From Sphagnum magellanicum (lineage: Eukaryota; Streptophyta; Sphagnopsida; Sphagnales; Sphagnaceae), in contig CM038915.1 in the NCBI GenBank assembly GCA_021904315.1, positions 9,734,001 to 9,798,000 of the forward strand: 64,000 nt of DNA, in the 5' to 3' direction. Positions 1 through 12,466 of the stretch are shown piece by piece; within the stretch, counting starts at the first letter, position 1, and each line of letters begins with the position of its first letter. A model generated the notes under the pieces. It saw only the letters and a program-made list of their open reading frames with translations. It was not told the DNA's origin and ran no database searches. The translations under genes and the position numbers were made by a program.

Positions 1-2000
1 AATTGTGCCAGTTGACTTTTCATCCTGAGTCCTTGTTCCTAAGTATTTCTCTACAGGAGAATCAACATTCTCAGCACATAGGCCATGTGCTACAAACCAA
101 AATTTTGCAGTAGGAGCTCTTGCCCAAATCAAGAAGCTCGAGTTTGCAGGGAACACTGGTGTCATTGGCCAACATTGGAGCTGCTTTCACTCCTGCAATG
201 TGTGAGACTAGAAGGGACCATGCTGGTTTGCTATATGAATACAAGGGATATCAGCACTGAAGTAAACTTTCATCTTTTGCCCTGCTTTGTTTTCACTACC
301 TACTAATCTTCAATTGCATATTTTTCTTGGAATAGTTCTTTTGGGATATCTATCTACACTCTTTCTTAATGTCAATGAGAATCAAGGTACATTATGATAG
401 ATATCTACATCTTTTTTTCTTCAGTTGTTGGAACTATTGCAAAAGTGGACACAAAGGAAAGCATTTTAAAGAGGTAAGCTTTAAAAGAGATTTTTTTTTT
501 TCATAGTCAAGTAGTTTTGGGTGTTTTGAGATTTTTACTGTCTCTCTGTATATGGACAGGGTTATAGATTCAAGGTAGAAAATGTGGACAAATATAGTGT
601 GTGTGCGGAATAGGCCTAGGGCTGAAAAAAAGCCTATGTGGCCAATGAGATTGTTAGAAAGAGGAGCTTTGAATTGTTTTGAGGAGTTCTCTTCAATAAA
701 CTGGCTATATCAAATGTTATAGCAGCCTCAAAGGCTTGTGCCAAGGTGTGAAGACAAAATTTGAGGTCAATGAGAGTGTTCAAATTGGGAGACAAATTTG
801 TTTTGAAGAGTTGCCTTAATGAACTAGTACTTAAATGTTATATGCCTTTTGGATGTGGCCCAGGCAGAAGACATGTGTATTATAGGAAGCTTTTTGCTTC
901 TCTGACCTTATTGAGGGGTGCACAAACCTTACCATTTCTTGGTACAATTTCAACCATGCAACCTCATAATAAGAGACAGGGTTATGGCACATTACTTGTG
1001 CTATTTATTGTGCTTGGATGGGAAGGCGTGTTCTTGGAAGGCTACTTGAGATGGGATTCCATGTGGGTCAAGTTTACAAAAGCTTGTCATCATTTAGGTG
1101 GGTAACAATTGTACATGGGGTGATATGTGCTTGTGGTGCAAGTGGCAAAGAGTTTTATTGAGTACTATTAGTAGGTACACAAAATGCTTCATGTGTGTAT
1201 AGTAGGGTAACAAAATAGAATCATTGGGTGAGCCTTTTTACTTCTGTCAGAACACATCATGGGATCAATACACATTGTTACCCTCACTTTGTTGTGTGCT
1301 TGGACATGGTTAGTTTCTACCCGCTCTTTGGAGCCATTTATGGAATTCAACAATTTTGGCAAGGGGAATTCCAAATCATTTAAAATTGTTGAGATTAGAG
1401 TTATCAGTAAAGTAAGTTTGGTCATACACAGGGTGAGATTATTAAAAAAAACCTTGCGAAAAGGTACATTAGCATTCAATGGGGGATGAAACTCCTAAAA
1501 CTATCGATTTTGGTGGTAAACGGAGTCTCATCCTGTCTTTTCTTTTTCCTGAGCGACTCCACTGCTGCTGCTGCATATATTTTTACTGCTCTTAACTGTA
1601 CAACTACTATAATTAGTCTCGGACCTCGTGCATTAAGTGCTGAGTTTCAGCATTTCATACTGAGATTTAATAAAATGTCTTTACTTTGCGGATACCAGAG
1701 GACAGGGGGTGAAAGGAGGCCCAAAGACAGGGTGAAGACAGGGTTATTTTACAGGATAGCTCTATTATATGGCCAGGTTGTTATTTTTCTTAGGGTAGAG
1801 CCCATGGTTGTTGAGGCAGCCCTGGGCAGAAAAAAAGCATTTTGGTAATTCCCCCCACCTGTGGGCCCATTATAATGCACAAGGCAAGACCCTTTATATT
1901 TGAGTATACTTTCTACACTGACACTGTAACCCTTGTCTGCATATAGGGGTACTTATTCTGTTTTATATTAATTAGTTGGGGGTGCCTCACAAGTGCAATT
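1..2000. other. Intergenic, no gene recognised
   Basis: Short open frames occur on both strands, but none has a recognisable domain, a convincing splice pattern or a well-placed ATG. A short plus-strand stretch near 425-475 reads like a degenerate zinc knuckle (Cys, Cys, His, His spacing) and could be a retroelement scrap. The motif GACAGGGTTA recurs around 555, 966, 1738 and 2403, so an old dispersed repeat may run through here. Confidence 0.5.
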
Positions 2001-2004
2001 TTAT

Positions 2005-2400
2005 TTATTTTTGGCAATGACCCAATTTGATTGGCACATCACAAAAAAAAAGAAAAAGTATGGAGACTCCCCAAAATATAAAATTTTATTGAAAGATAGA
2101 GTGCTTTCCCCTTTGGCCCACCTATCTATATAGGTGAGAAGGGGAGGACTTTGGGCAAAACATATGGGATTAAAGAGAGGTGCTATTGGGAACACACTTG
2201 CGGAACATATTGGGAACCTGATGGGAACTCATTGGGACCTTGAAGGGAACCCATTGGGAACTTGAAGGGAACATGTTGGGAACAAAGGAAAAAAGAACCC
2301 TCCCCATGCTGAGCCTTCCCATTGGCTGCATGAATTTCTAATTCCAAAACTGTTTGTCACCATTTTTGGCCTGGGCTGATACCCCCATTATAAACAGGGG
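2005..2400 (+). repeat. Dispersed repeat with 22-bp internal units
   Basis: Bases 2180-2285 hold about four copies of a 22-bp unit built on ATTGGGAAC. The stretch 2008-2300 matches the reverse complement of 38880-39155: both have a CCAATTTG-type start, a TATGGAG..CTCC segment, a CCCCTTTGG segment and then the same GGGAAC array. The right-hand part (2310-2385), with CCATTGGCTGCATGAA and CACCATTTTTGGCCTGGG, matches the reverse complement of 32015-32095. It is non-coding. The family is not one I recognise, and it could be a SINE-like or non-autonomous element. Confidence 0.6.
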
Positions 2401-3014
2401 TTACTTATAGACAGGGTTAAAAAGAGGTGGTTCAAATTGTGATCCTCTAGAGTGGCAAATTGTTGAGAGGAGTTCTTTTTTCAAAAGGGATGAACAAGGA
2501 GGTACCTAACGAGGGATTCCATTCAAATTGCCCCACTATTCTTATTTTTCAATGTAGAAATGGCTTCTTCAATTGAATCTATCCTCTAGAGTATTGCTGA
2601 CATTTCAAATATTTAGGGCCAAAAAACAATAATCCTAAATAAGTAGGAAGTGAGATAGAGGATGTGGAAACGAAAAAATATTTTCCCTTCTTTCTTTGGA
2701 CCAAGATTATCAAGGCATAAATATCAGTATAACATGGATATGGAGGTTTCTTTCCTTATTACAAATTGAAAATGCCCATAAACTATTGGGAGAAAATGAG
2801 TACTATGTATGAATAGCACTTTACATTTGTCCATTTCCCTCCCACTCATAAGCCATAAGGAGTAGGCATAAGAACCCTGCCCTTTCTACACCACGTGGTA
2901 CATATGTTTTTTGTCTCATGTTTTAGGATGGGTAAAGCTTACGAGGGTGAGGGGCATCCCCAAAAGTGTGGGGCTGGACACAGTTACCACCTCCTCCTAG
3001 GCCTCTTATTTTGG

Positions 3015-3051
<37 letters not shown>

Positions 3052-5924
3052 AAACCTTGGGGTCTTACTCTACACTACAAGTTGCAAGTTGGAGGGATAT
3101 TTTCTGCTTTTCAAGAACCTTTGTCATTGAGAAGTAGCAACTTCTAACTTTTGAAAACCTATGAATTATCATAGTTATCCAATGTTGCAAGTTGGGAAGG
3201 TCAAGGAAAGCATCTTCCCTTTCACAATATAAAGTTTGTGTGGTTGTGCTTTTGTGTGTGCAACAATAAAAAAAAATTTAAAAAAATTTGTGGACTAACA
3301 AGCCTTGGTTCATAACAACACATGTGTGTGATATAAGCTATGCGATTTCCTCCATTTCAATGCAAAATATATGTTGAATATATTGTAGTTTGACATTAGT
3401 CTAAGATGTGAGTGAAAATTGGTGTGGCAAATCATCATATATATTAATTCACTTGTCTCTCAGTCTGTGATGGTGGGCTAGCACAAGCGGGCTAGGCACG
3501 GGGAAGGTTCAGGTCCATCCACAACAAGTTCAGGCATCCAGTGGATGGATGGTACGTCCGTGGGTGTTTAGCAGCAATTGGAAAAATATAAAGAATCGTT
3601 GGGGCAGGGGGGGACCAACGGTTGTTTGAAAAGAAAAGTTTTTTTTAAAAACCAAAAAATCAACCAAACATTGTTGAAATAACACACCTGTGCATTATGC
3701 ACAGGGTTCACACTAGTATTATATTAATGTCAGATTATAATAGTGTCTATCAAATACACTTGACATCCAAATGGATGAAACTGGGTGTAGTTTACCTCAC
3801 ACATGTATCATGAGCCAAGGCCTACTAGACGAGATATGAAAGTAAAACAAAAAGCAGGATCCTTCTATATTCTTGGCTACCTATGTTGTGTAAAAGCCCA
3901 CAGGTTGAGAGCATTATTGAAATTGAGCTTGAGCTCCACTCTTGGTTTGCATGTCTTTATTTTGATAATGCCCTTGCCCTTGGGCTTTACACTTTTTTAA
4001 AAAAAAACTTTTATTCTTCCCCCAACATAATGATCTTGAATGCTTTGAGATTTTTCATTGTGTTTCATTTCCTCCCGAAATTTTGTTTTTTTCAAAAAGC
4101 ATTCTCCACACTTCTCTTTTCCCACCTCAATCTTAGGCTCAAAAGATTTTGCTACAATGAAGTTGTCTCTAAACTCATCCTGGTTTTGGGTCCTAGTTTG
4201 ATCCTCTAATCCCTGTCAGGATGTGTTGAGTGATACCCAGTTTCATTAAATGGTGCCCAATTGTGGTCACTTCTCAGCTTTCAAACTCAACCCCACTTTC
4301 CCAACTTGGTAGCCCTTTTTAACCTTTAAAAGACTAAAACACTGATGGGTGTCTTGTGTCTTCTTCTTCTTCTTCTTCTTCGGCAAAATGGGCTTCCATT
4401 TCTCTTTTGTAAAAACAATCCACTAGACAATAATGATGACAAGAAAGCCAACATCTGCAAGAAAAGGAAAGAGAAACTGGGCTCCAAAATGAAGGCTAGA
4501 CTCTCTAAGTAATCCATCTAATTCATGACAAACATTCAGTAATCCTTCAAAGACTTTCCTTCATAACAAATTATACCGTATGTTTTATTAAAATTAGTTC
4601 AAATAGTATTAGATAATTCAGTGATTTCTTTGGAGTGAATTTTTGTCACTTGGCAACCCTACAAATTTAGAAATGATATTCTGTGACAAAAAATTGATCC
4701 CATTTTTTAATTTTTTTTTGGTTATGGGCTAATCAAGGAGAGTCATCACCAAAAAAAAAAGACATTAAACTTTGGGGCTCCCCCATAACTAATCTCTCTA
4801 TTTAGGAAGTTAATTTGTTTCTTTTGTTTGTCATGTTCAGATATCCCAAACCAGAGCATCTTTTGGCCATGCTCTTGGTATTGTTTGAAAACCCTTGAGG
4901 AGTATCGGTGTATTGATGTGGTTTTGAAAATGTGCACAAAACTAAGAAAGGAGAACCTCCAATGCCCTTCAGCAATTGGTTAGACAGACCATCTCTGAGC
5001 TTCAGATTTAAGGACCTAAAGAACTATTTCTTTTCAAAGTCATCAAAATTAAATCAAAACATTTTCCATTTTTCTCTTTCACACACATACATGCACAAAA
5101 ACACACACACACACACACATTTTTAACCCTGTCGGTATATAGACAAGGTTACAATATTTAGTTTACTAATTCCAATGACAAGTAATCAAAACTGGTAGGG
5201 TATATGGGGGAGTTTTTGGAATTCTTCGAATGGTTGTCCATGAACCATTCCAAAAACAATTTCAGAAATAACTCTCTCATTTTCAAGCCTAATTATTTCT
5301 TTTTTTTAATAACTACTTCTTTTTCTTATGAACTTTCTTACTAACTATCTCCCACCTTTTTTAATGATTATTTCCATTTTATAACTACTTCACTCTTTTT
5401 CCCTATCCATCAACATGGATATGACAAAACAAATTAAACATGTATTTTCATGTTCATGAAATGTATATTAATTTAAATTAAATTTGACATTGATATAAAT
5501 ATAAAACATAAGAATTTTTTTTAATTTATCATTATTAATAGTGTGCAACAATGTGAAGCTCAAATATATAGAATAATATATAAAGGGTGTTGAATAGACT
5601 TGTGTGTAACACAAACAATCATTTGTTGAGATGGAAAGATTTTGACATCTAGTTTGTGCAATGTGACATCCTTTAAATTCTCCATTATATATATAAATTT
5701 TATACATTTTCCAAATTAGCCATGTGTTTATAAATAAAGTTTTGCAAGGTTTCAACATAACTTGTGTGTAAACCTAAACGTTTTTTTTTTCGAGCCATCA
5801 TAGATTTGGAAAATGTACAAAGTAATAAGAAAAAGGAAAATGGAGAATTTATAAGATGTAAAGTTAGTTCAAACTAGATGTCAAAATCTCTCCAAGCAAA
5901 AAACTCACTACTTGTAGTTGGTTG
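2401..5924. other. Intergenic, simple repeats only
   Basis: No gene is supported. The stretch holds a C homopolymer (3018-3049), a (TTC)n tract (about 4353-4381) and an (AC)n tract (about 5100-5120). The short frames at 3.8-4.2 kb lack known domains. Confidence 0.5.
3018..3049. repeat. Poly-C homopolymer, 32 bases
   Basis: An uninterrupted run of 32 C follows TTGGTAA and precedes AAAAACC. Its length makes the true count uncertain in sequencing, and it could form a G-quadruplex or i-motif. Confidence 0.9.
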
Positions 5925-6331
5925 GCCGTATTTTTCCATGTCAAAAATCGGCTACTTGCAATAGGGTCAATAGTGGCGATGGGAGGTGTGTCTCAAGGGT
6001 TGGAAGTTGAGAAGCCTACGACTACTACCCGACTTAAGATGAAAGATGTTCACACCTTTTGCAATGTGATTGAATTTTTTTGACAAAAAAAGGTAACCAA
6101 GATAGAAATATGAAAGCCTTTTGGCCCCTTCAAGCTCCAAATGGCATTAGCACAATTGTGTAAAAACACATCAACCTGTTTGTGTAGACATCTAAATATT
6201 TCAATTACTAAAGAGATCAATTGATTAGTGGGGTGTCAATCATGATAATTCTTTTTTTTTACTTGAGCTACATCAAAAGGAACAAATTCTTGAATTATGC
6301 AAGATTGGGGAAGTAAATCCTTTTGTGTTGG
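5925..6331 (+). pseudogene. Left half of unknown decayed coding sequence split by chromovirus
   Basis: A plus-strand frame from about 5937 reads protein-like (for example KMKDVHTFCNVIEFF, then PFGPFKLQMALAQLCKNTST) with a few TGA/TAG stops. A frameshift follows near 6200, and a second frame then runs to the insertion point (LELCKIGEVNPFVL). This second frame continues at 13292 when the chromovirus and one copy of the 5-bp duplication are removed. I do not recognise the family. The internal stops and shifts show it is dead. It may be an older transposon rather than a host gene. Confidence 0.45.
6327..6331. repeat. Target site duplication, left copy (GTTGG)
   Basis: GTTGG lies directly before the TG of the left LTR and is repeated at 13287-13291 directly after the CA of the right LTR. 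Five bases is the usual duplication for Ty3/gypsy integrase. Confidence 0.9.
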
Positions 6332-7150
6332 TGTCGCAACCCCACTTTTGGGGCCAAGTGTGAGAATGCTACTCACACTCCCAAAAGTGGGAAAATGGAG
6401 TCCTTCGGGACTCCCGAAAACTCAGAAGACGATTTGAGGGGTCAAATATCCTCGCCTTGATGCGTTCTTTATATCAATGAAAAGGTCTTGAAGCGTAAAT
6501 GCCCAAAATAACCTCGCATGGGCCATTTGGACATCTGAATCCCAAGTTATGCGTAAAAGAAGGGCCGGGAGTCAAATTGCCAATTTGACTCCCGACCACT
6601 AAAAGTCAGGAATCGACCTCTTCCCGATGTCGCCTCAATGAGTGCGACATGGCGTTGGAAAGCTCTCGACGAGAGCTACAACTTTGGTTTAGACCTCGTC
6701 CTGATCCGAATTCGGGGCGAGGAGCTATGAGCGTCCAAAGTCTCGGGACTCCAACCTGGGACAGTTTTGGGACTCCAACTTGGGAGTCCCGGGAAAAAGA
6801 GCCATTTGGATGTAGCCTTGACGGAGAGTTGCAGAATATACTATATGGGGGAAGGTGGTGGCTTCCCCCGAGTCCGGGCTGTGGTGAGTCTTATGTGTCC
6901 GTGTTACCCGTGGCTCGTCCTAGCACCAAGGGTGCTCCAACTTTGCATTAACCACTTTGTGTGGGTTATGTGCAGACCCGTGTGAGTGAGTGAAGCTTGT
7001 CAACTCTTCCTAGTTTAATCCCGGAGCTCCAACACGCCCCTCTACCCCTCAAAGTGTTGTGAGCTAGGGAGCGTGCCCCGACTCCTCCCTCTTCCTCTGT
7101 GTTCCATTTAGACCCATATTTGAATCCTTTAAGGAGTTGGGGGTGTGTCA
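6332..7150 (+). repeat. 5' LTR of chromovirus
   Basis: The LTR begins TGTCGCAACC and ends GTGTGTCA. It matches 12467-13286: closely over the first ~560 bp, and poorly over the last ~260 bp. Several perfect palindromes lie in it: a 12-bp plus 8-bp stem at 6341-6391, TTCGGGA/TCCCGAA at 6404-6418, a 14-bp stem at 6566-6594 and AGCTCTCG/CGAGAGCT at 6661-6677. No clear TATA box was identified. Confidence 0.93.
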
Positions 7151-7152
7151 CG

Positions 7153-7164
7153 TGGTATCAAAGC
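7153..7164 (+). promoter_or_regulatory. Primer binding site (initiator tRNA-Met)
   Basis: TGGTATCAAAGC lies two bases after the LTR end. It matches the usual plant retrotransposon primer site TGGTATCAGAGC with one change. Confidence 0.85.
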
Positions 7165-7198
7165 TCCAGTGAGCTCGATCCACCCTTGGGACATTGGG

Positions 7199-10100
7199 AT
7201 GGCACCCAAGAAGAACCATAAGCTAGCACAAGACTCCTTGTTAGAGGAGCCCGTCGAGGACCCAGTAGCCCCGCCGGAATCAATTAGGGAGGAGGAACCG
7301 AGGACCCGGGAGGACCAAGATGAACCCGAAAGTGAGGAGGAACAAAGGAGCTCGGTCCTATTCACCCTGGAACAATTGGAAGTCCTCCTCAAGATGAATA
7401 GGCCCGATTTTGGTGAGTTGGTGGCGGCCCTCAAAACGGGGACCTCCAAGGGTGAAAGGTTTCAACCGGCCAAGCCCGAGAACTTTGATGGTGTCCGCGA
7501 TCGAAAGGTTGTGGATGTTTGGCTTGCGGAGATGGATGACTATTTACATGCCGCCAAGGTTGGACGACATTCCGCCATGGAGCTTGCTCAATCCTACTTG
7601 AAAGGCTATGTCGCCACATGGTGGCGGCTGGTGAGATCAGAGGAAGGGAAGAACCATGGCTACACTTGGGAGTTTTTTAAAGAACGCCTTGAGTCGGAGT
7701 TTGTTTCAAGGAATTCCGACTACATCTTGAGGTGCAAGCTCTATGACCTTGTGAATGCCACAAATGAGAACTTGAGGCAATACGTGAGGGCTTATTCCGA
7801 ACTTATGCTTGAGATCCGGCACATGCACGAGTTGGATCGTGTGTGCCAATTTGTGATAGGGCTTCCAACTTGGGCCAAGCGAAAGCTTGAGGAGAGTTGG
7901 CCCGCCTCATTATCCGAGGCCATCACGAAAATGGAGAACTTTTCGGATGTGGGGCGAAGTGACAAATCCGGGTTCAAGAAGGACAACAAGTTCCTTCACA
8001 AAAAGCCCAAGCATGAGGGGGAATGGAACCGGGGGCAAGGTAGCCCAACCAAGGATAAGCCCAAACAATTCCAAGGCTCGGGGTTCAAACTGAAGGGAAA
8101 CTTTGTGAAGAAGGGGGCTCCTTTCAAAGGGAGCCAACCCAAGGGTGATTTTGGAGCAAAACCCAAGGGAGCATGTTTCAATTGCAACGAACTGGGGCAT
8201 TACTCCAAAGATTGTCCCAAGTCCAAAACAATGAGTGTGAGCTCTAAGGTACTTGCTCTCAACGCCACTCTAGCCCAACCAGAATGCAATCAACTTATCT
8301 TCTTGAAGGGGAAGATTGCTAAGCGGGATATTTTATGTCTTTTGGACACAGGGGCTTTTCACAACTTCATAACTTTGGAAAGTGCCGAAAGGATGGAGCT
8401 CCACTTGGAGGAGCTCAAGGCACCCATTGAGGTGCACTTCGCGGATGGGGTTCCCCATCCAACTACTTTACAAGCAAAGGCAGTGCCTCTCCAATTGGGA
8501 AATTGGAAAGGAAAGGTGGACTTGTTGGTTTCCACCTTGGGTGGAATGGATTGCATTTTGGGAATGGAGTTCATCACTCAAAACAATGTGCTCATAGAAG
8601 GGCACAATAGGTTAGTTAGAATCTCATCTAAAAGTGGGATTGTGCGAGTCAAGGCACATGAGTTGCCTTGTGTGGGTGGTCCAACCATCCACTTTATGTT
8701 AGGAAAAACTTGGGAAAGAAAATGCGTGGGAAGCTTTGGCATGATGTGTGTCATGCAAGTGTTGGATGAATATGAGCACAAGGAAGTCACCAAGTTGGTG
8801 ACTTTCGCCAAGTGCATAAAGCAAGTTTTGGAAGAATTCTCGAATGTGATGCCCGAAGACTTGCCCGAAGACTTGCCCCCAAGAAGACGAGTTGATCATG
8901 CGATTGAAGTGATGCCGGGAGTGGCACCTCCCGCCAAGGCCCCATATAGAATGAGCCATGAGGAGTTGAAAAAACTTAAGGTTTAATTCGAAGAACTCCT
9001 CATAAAAGGTTATATCAAACTAAGTAAATCGCCATATGGGGCACCCGTCCTTTTTGTTCACAAGAAGGATGGGACTTTGAGGATGTGTGTTGATTATAGA
9101 GCACTCAACAAGGCAACGGTGAAAAATCAATATCCTTTACCTCGCATCGATGATCTATTTGATTGTCTCTCGGGAGCCAAAGTTTTTAGTAGAATTGATC
9201 TACGTTCGGGGTACTACCAAATAAGGATTGCGGAAGGGGACGAAGAAAAGACCGCTTGTCGCACAAGGTATGGTTCATATGAGTTCTTAGTGATGCCTTT
9301 TGGGCTCACCAATGCACTCGCCACATTTTGCACTCTCATGAATGACATTTTCCGCGAATGGCTTGATGATTTTGTGGTCGTTTACATAGACAACATTTTG
9401 ATCTATAATAGCTCCTTGGAGGAGCATGCGGAGCACCTTCGCAAGGTGTTCCAAAGGCTAAGGGAAAATAAGTTGTATGTCAAACTTGAGAAGTGCGAAT
9501 TTGGGGTGACAGAAGTGGACTTTCTTGGACATAAGATAATTCAAGAAGGTTTGATGATGGACGATCACAAGGTCAAGGCAATTTTGGATTGGGAGCCACC
9601 TAAGTCAGTTCCCGCCTTGAGATCTTTTTTAGGATTGGCCTCCTACTATCGCAAGTTCATCAAAAACTTTGTGAAGATAGCGGCTCCTTTTACAAACCTC
9701 TTGAAGAAGTCCACTGTCACTTATGATTGGGATGAAGCATGCGACAAAGCCTTTGGAACATTGAAGGGCATTTTGGTGAAGGCGCCGATGTTGAAGTTGC
9801 CCGACTTTGACAAGGACTTTGAAATCCATTCCGACGCCTCCGACTTTGCAATTGGAGGTGTCATAATGCAAGATGGAAGACTAATGGCCTTTGAAAGCAA
9901 GAAGTTGAGTGAGACGGAGAGAAGGTGGCCAACACACGAGAAGGAAATGTGGGCGGTCATACATTGTCTCAAGACTTGGGGCCATTACATAGGCTCCAAA
10001 GATGTGGTAGTGTGGACCGACAATGTGACCTTGAAGTACTTCGCCACTCAACCCAAGTTATCATCAAAACCAGTAAGGTGGCAAGACACATTGGCCTTGT

Positions 10101-11675
10101 TCAATGTGGACATCCGGCACAAGCCGAGAAGGGAGAACATAGTCCCCGATGCCTTGAGCCGAAAACACCAACTTAGAGTGGTGTATGTGGGAGAATCGGA
10201 ACTTCAAAAGGAAGTCAAATTAGCGAGCCATCAGGATGTTTTTGCCAAGGAGGCAAGGCAAAGCATCCAAATTGGAGCCAAGTCCCACTTCCATTTGCGA
10301 AATGGATTATTGTGGTACAAGCAAAATCGACTCTATGTGCCGGAAGGGAAAATTAAGGACACACTTTTGAAGGAATGTCATGATGGACCGCTTGCGAGCC
10401 ATGGTGGTGCAAAACGCACCACAACATTCCTAAAGAAGTCCTACTATTGGCCCAACTTAAAGGATGATGCGGAGGAGTATGTGAAAACTTGTTTACTTTG
10501 CCAACAAAACCGAACACTTAACAAAAAGAAGGCGGGTTTGTTGCAACCCTTACCAATTCTGGAAGGGCCGTGGGAAAGTGTGTCAATGGACTTCATGGTA
10601 AGTTTGCCCCCTTCAAAAGGGGTTTGATGCCATCATGGTCGTGATGGATTGATTTAGTAAAATGGCACACTTCATTCCCACAAAGGATGAAGCCACGGCT
10701 CAAGAGACGGGGAGGTTGTTCTTCTCCCACATTTTCAAGCATCATGGCTTTCCAAAGGACATAGTGTTGGATTGAGACCCAAAGTTTACAAGTAAGTTCT
10801 GGCAGGCCTTGTGGAAGCGAATGGGGTCGAAACCCAAGATGAGCACTTTGTTCCGCCCCCAAACCGATGGACAAACCAAGAGGGTGAACTTGGTGATCCA
10901 ACAATTCCTAAGGAATTATGTGGTGGTGGATCAACAAGATTGGGTGGACCACTTGGAGTTAGTCGAATTTTGTTACAACAACTCGGAACACTCCGCAACT
11001 GGATCCACCCCATTCCAAATGGTGACGGGCAAGTCACCAATTGTGCCCATGACTTGGGCATCACAAGGACAACCCTCGAGTGATGCAAGTGAGGAAGTGC
11101 CAATGGTCACACAACTTGATGAGGAGAGGCGGCACCTTTGCGAATTGGCAAAAGCCAACTTAGAAAAGGCGCATAAGAGGTACAAGGATTTTGCGGACAA
11201 GTCCCGACGAGAGGTGAAATTTCAAGTGGGAGATGAAGTGTGGTTGAACATCAAGAACTTCCGATTACCCGAAGGATTAAGTCATAAGTTCTTGGGCCCA
11301 TATGCGGGCCCATTCAAAGTGTTGGAAAAGAAACTTTCCGACACTTATAAGTTAAAATTATCGGAAAATCTTAGAGTTCATCCCACATTTCATGTTTCCT
11401 TCTTGAAGCCGGTCACCCGTGATGCCTCAAGGCGTAATCGAGAGCAAAACTCAAGGCCCCCACCAGATTTGGATCATAATGAACCAGAGTTTGAGGTGGA
11501 GGTCGTGCTCAAGTCAAGGCAACTAAGAGGACGAGAGCGGGAGTACCTAGTTAAGTGGAAAGGATACCATCCGATAGAAGCTTCTTGGGTGAATGAATCC
11601 GACATGGAACATGCCCAAGAAGCCATAGAAGAATTCCACACTAGACCGGCAAAGAAGAAAAGACGTAGAGTGTGA
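7199..11675 (+). pseudogene. Chromovirus gag-pol polyprotein, broken
   Basis: The first ATG in frame (7199, MAPKKNHK) is a typical gag start. Gag carries a Trp-rich retrotransposon-gag core near 7610-7720 and a CCHC zinc knuckle at 8174-8215 (CX2CX4HX4C). A protease motif LLDTGA follows near 8338. Reverse transcriptase runs from about 8990, RNase H from about 9820 (HSDAS) and integrase from about 10370 with its HHCC zinc region. The chromodomain lies at about 11490-11640 and precedes a Lys/Arg-rich end. Breaks: TAA at 8984-8986, an extra G in the run near 10618-10621 that shifts the frame, and TGA at 10650-10652 and 10773-10775. The RT motif reads YIDN instead of YxDD (AAC at 9392-9394). The element is therefore non-functional. 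Confidence 0.93.
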
Positions 11676-12466
11676 TGAAGACATCACCTTTCTTTTACTG
11701 GGGCAGAATGTCACATAAAATGTACCACCTCAAGTTGCAAATGAAATAAAGGCTTTAAAACTTCCAAGAGATTGTATCATTGAGAAATTTGTATAAGGCA
11801 AATAGAGTGGTTAAGTGGCATGGGACAAATGGAACTTTCTTATGTAGGCCCAAATCAAAATCGGACTCCTACTTTGGGGTTGAAGAAACTTGGCCCCAAA
11901 AGAGGAGGCAAACAAGGTGAGCTTGCAGGGACATGTACGTGCCTTAAGTGCATCCCAAAGGGTTGGTTGGTAATGTGGCCAACACGGGAAGTCATGACCC
12001 CGCTCGCATACTTTAAGTGTAGTTTGGGACTTGGGTTTGGCAAACCCAAGTGTTGCTTGTCGTACCTTGATAAGCATACCTTTTAGTTAAGGTTTGGTTG
12101 TTGTGACCAAGGCGCGAGATAGGAAAAAGAGTCATGTCAAGTTAGCTTAGGTCAAGAGTAGATTTGACTTAAGTTCCTCATGAGGGGAAAAATAAAAAAG
12201 TTCCTTCCAAATGAGGAGTTTCGTCAAATTAGGCTAGTTTAGTCCTCTTTTGATGAAGCATTGGAAGAGGGTTTTCTACAAGACCCTCTTGGACTTGTCA
12301 AGAAAGTGTTGGAATCTTGGGGACGCCTAAGTTAGCTTGAGACAAGGTCCAAGCCGCAAAAGTCGGCAAATGGCCAAGGATCCAAAAAGAAAGCAATTGC
12401 AATTATACAAAGGAAAAAGTCTAAATGTCAATGAGGACATTGACCTTTTCTTCTAGTGGGGGAGAA
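11676..12466 (+). other. Non-coding spacer between pol and 3' LTR, with duplicated pre-LTR segment
   Basis: About 790 bp without recognisable coding content. Bases 11676-11713 (GAAGACATC.., then ACTGGGGCAGAATGTCAC) resemble 12430-12470 (GAGGACATT.., then AGTGGGGGAGAATCTCGC). The second copy is the polypurine tract next to the real LTR. The first sits directly after the chromodomain stop, where a chromovirus 3' LTR would normally begin. Confidence 0.6.
12453..12466 (+). promoter_or_regulatory. Polypurine tract
   Basis: CTAGTGGGGGAGAA abuts the right LTR, the expected position for plus-strand priming. Confidence 0.75.

Noticed and set aside
761..1848. Frames of 76-120 codons in the first 2 kb
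   Set aside because: No known domain, no consistent splice pattern, and overlapping frames on both strands. Not enough to call a gene.
11820..12086. 88-codon frame between pol and the 3' LTR of the chromovirus
   Set aside because: No recognisable domain, and a frame of similar length exists on the opposite strand. It is probably chance in non-coding spacer.
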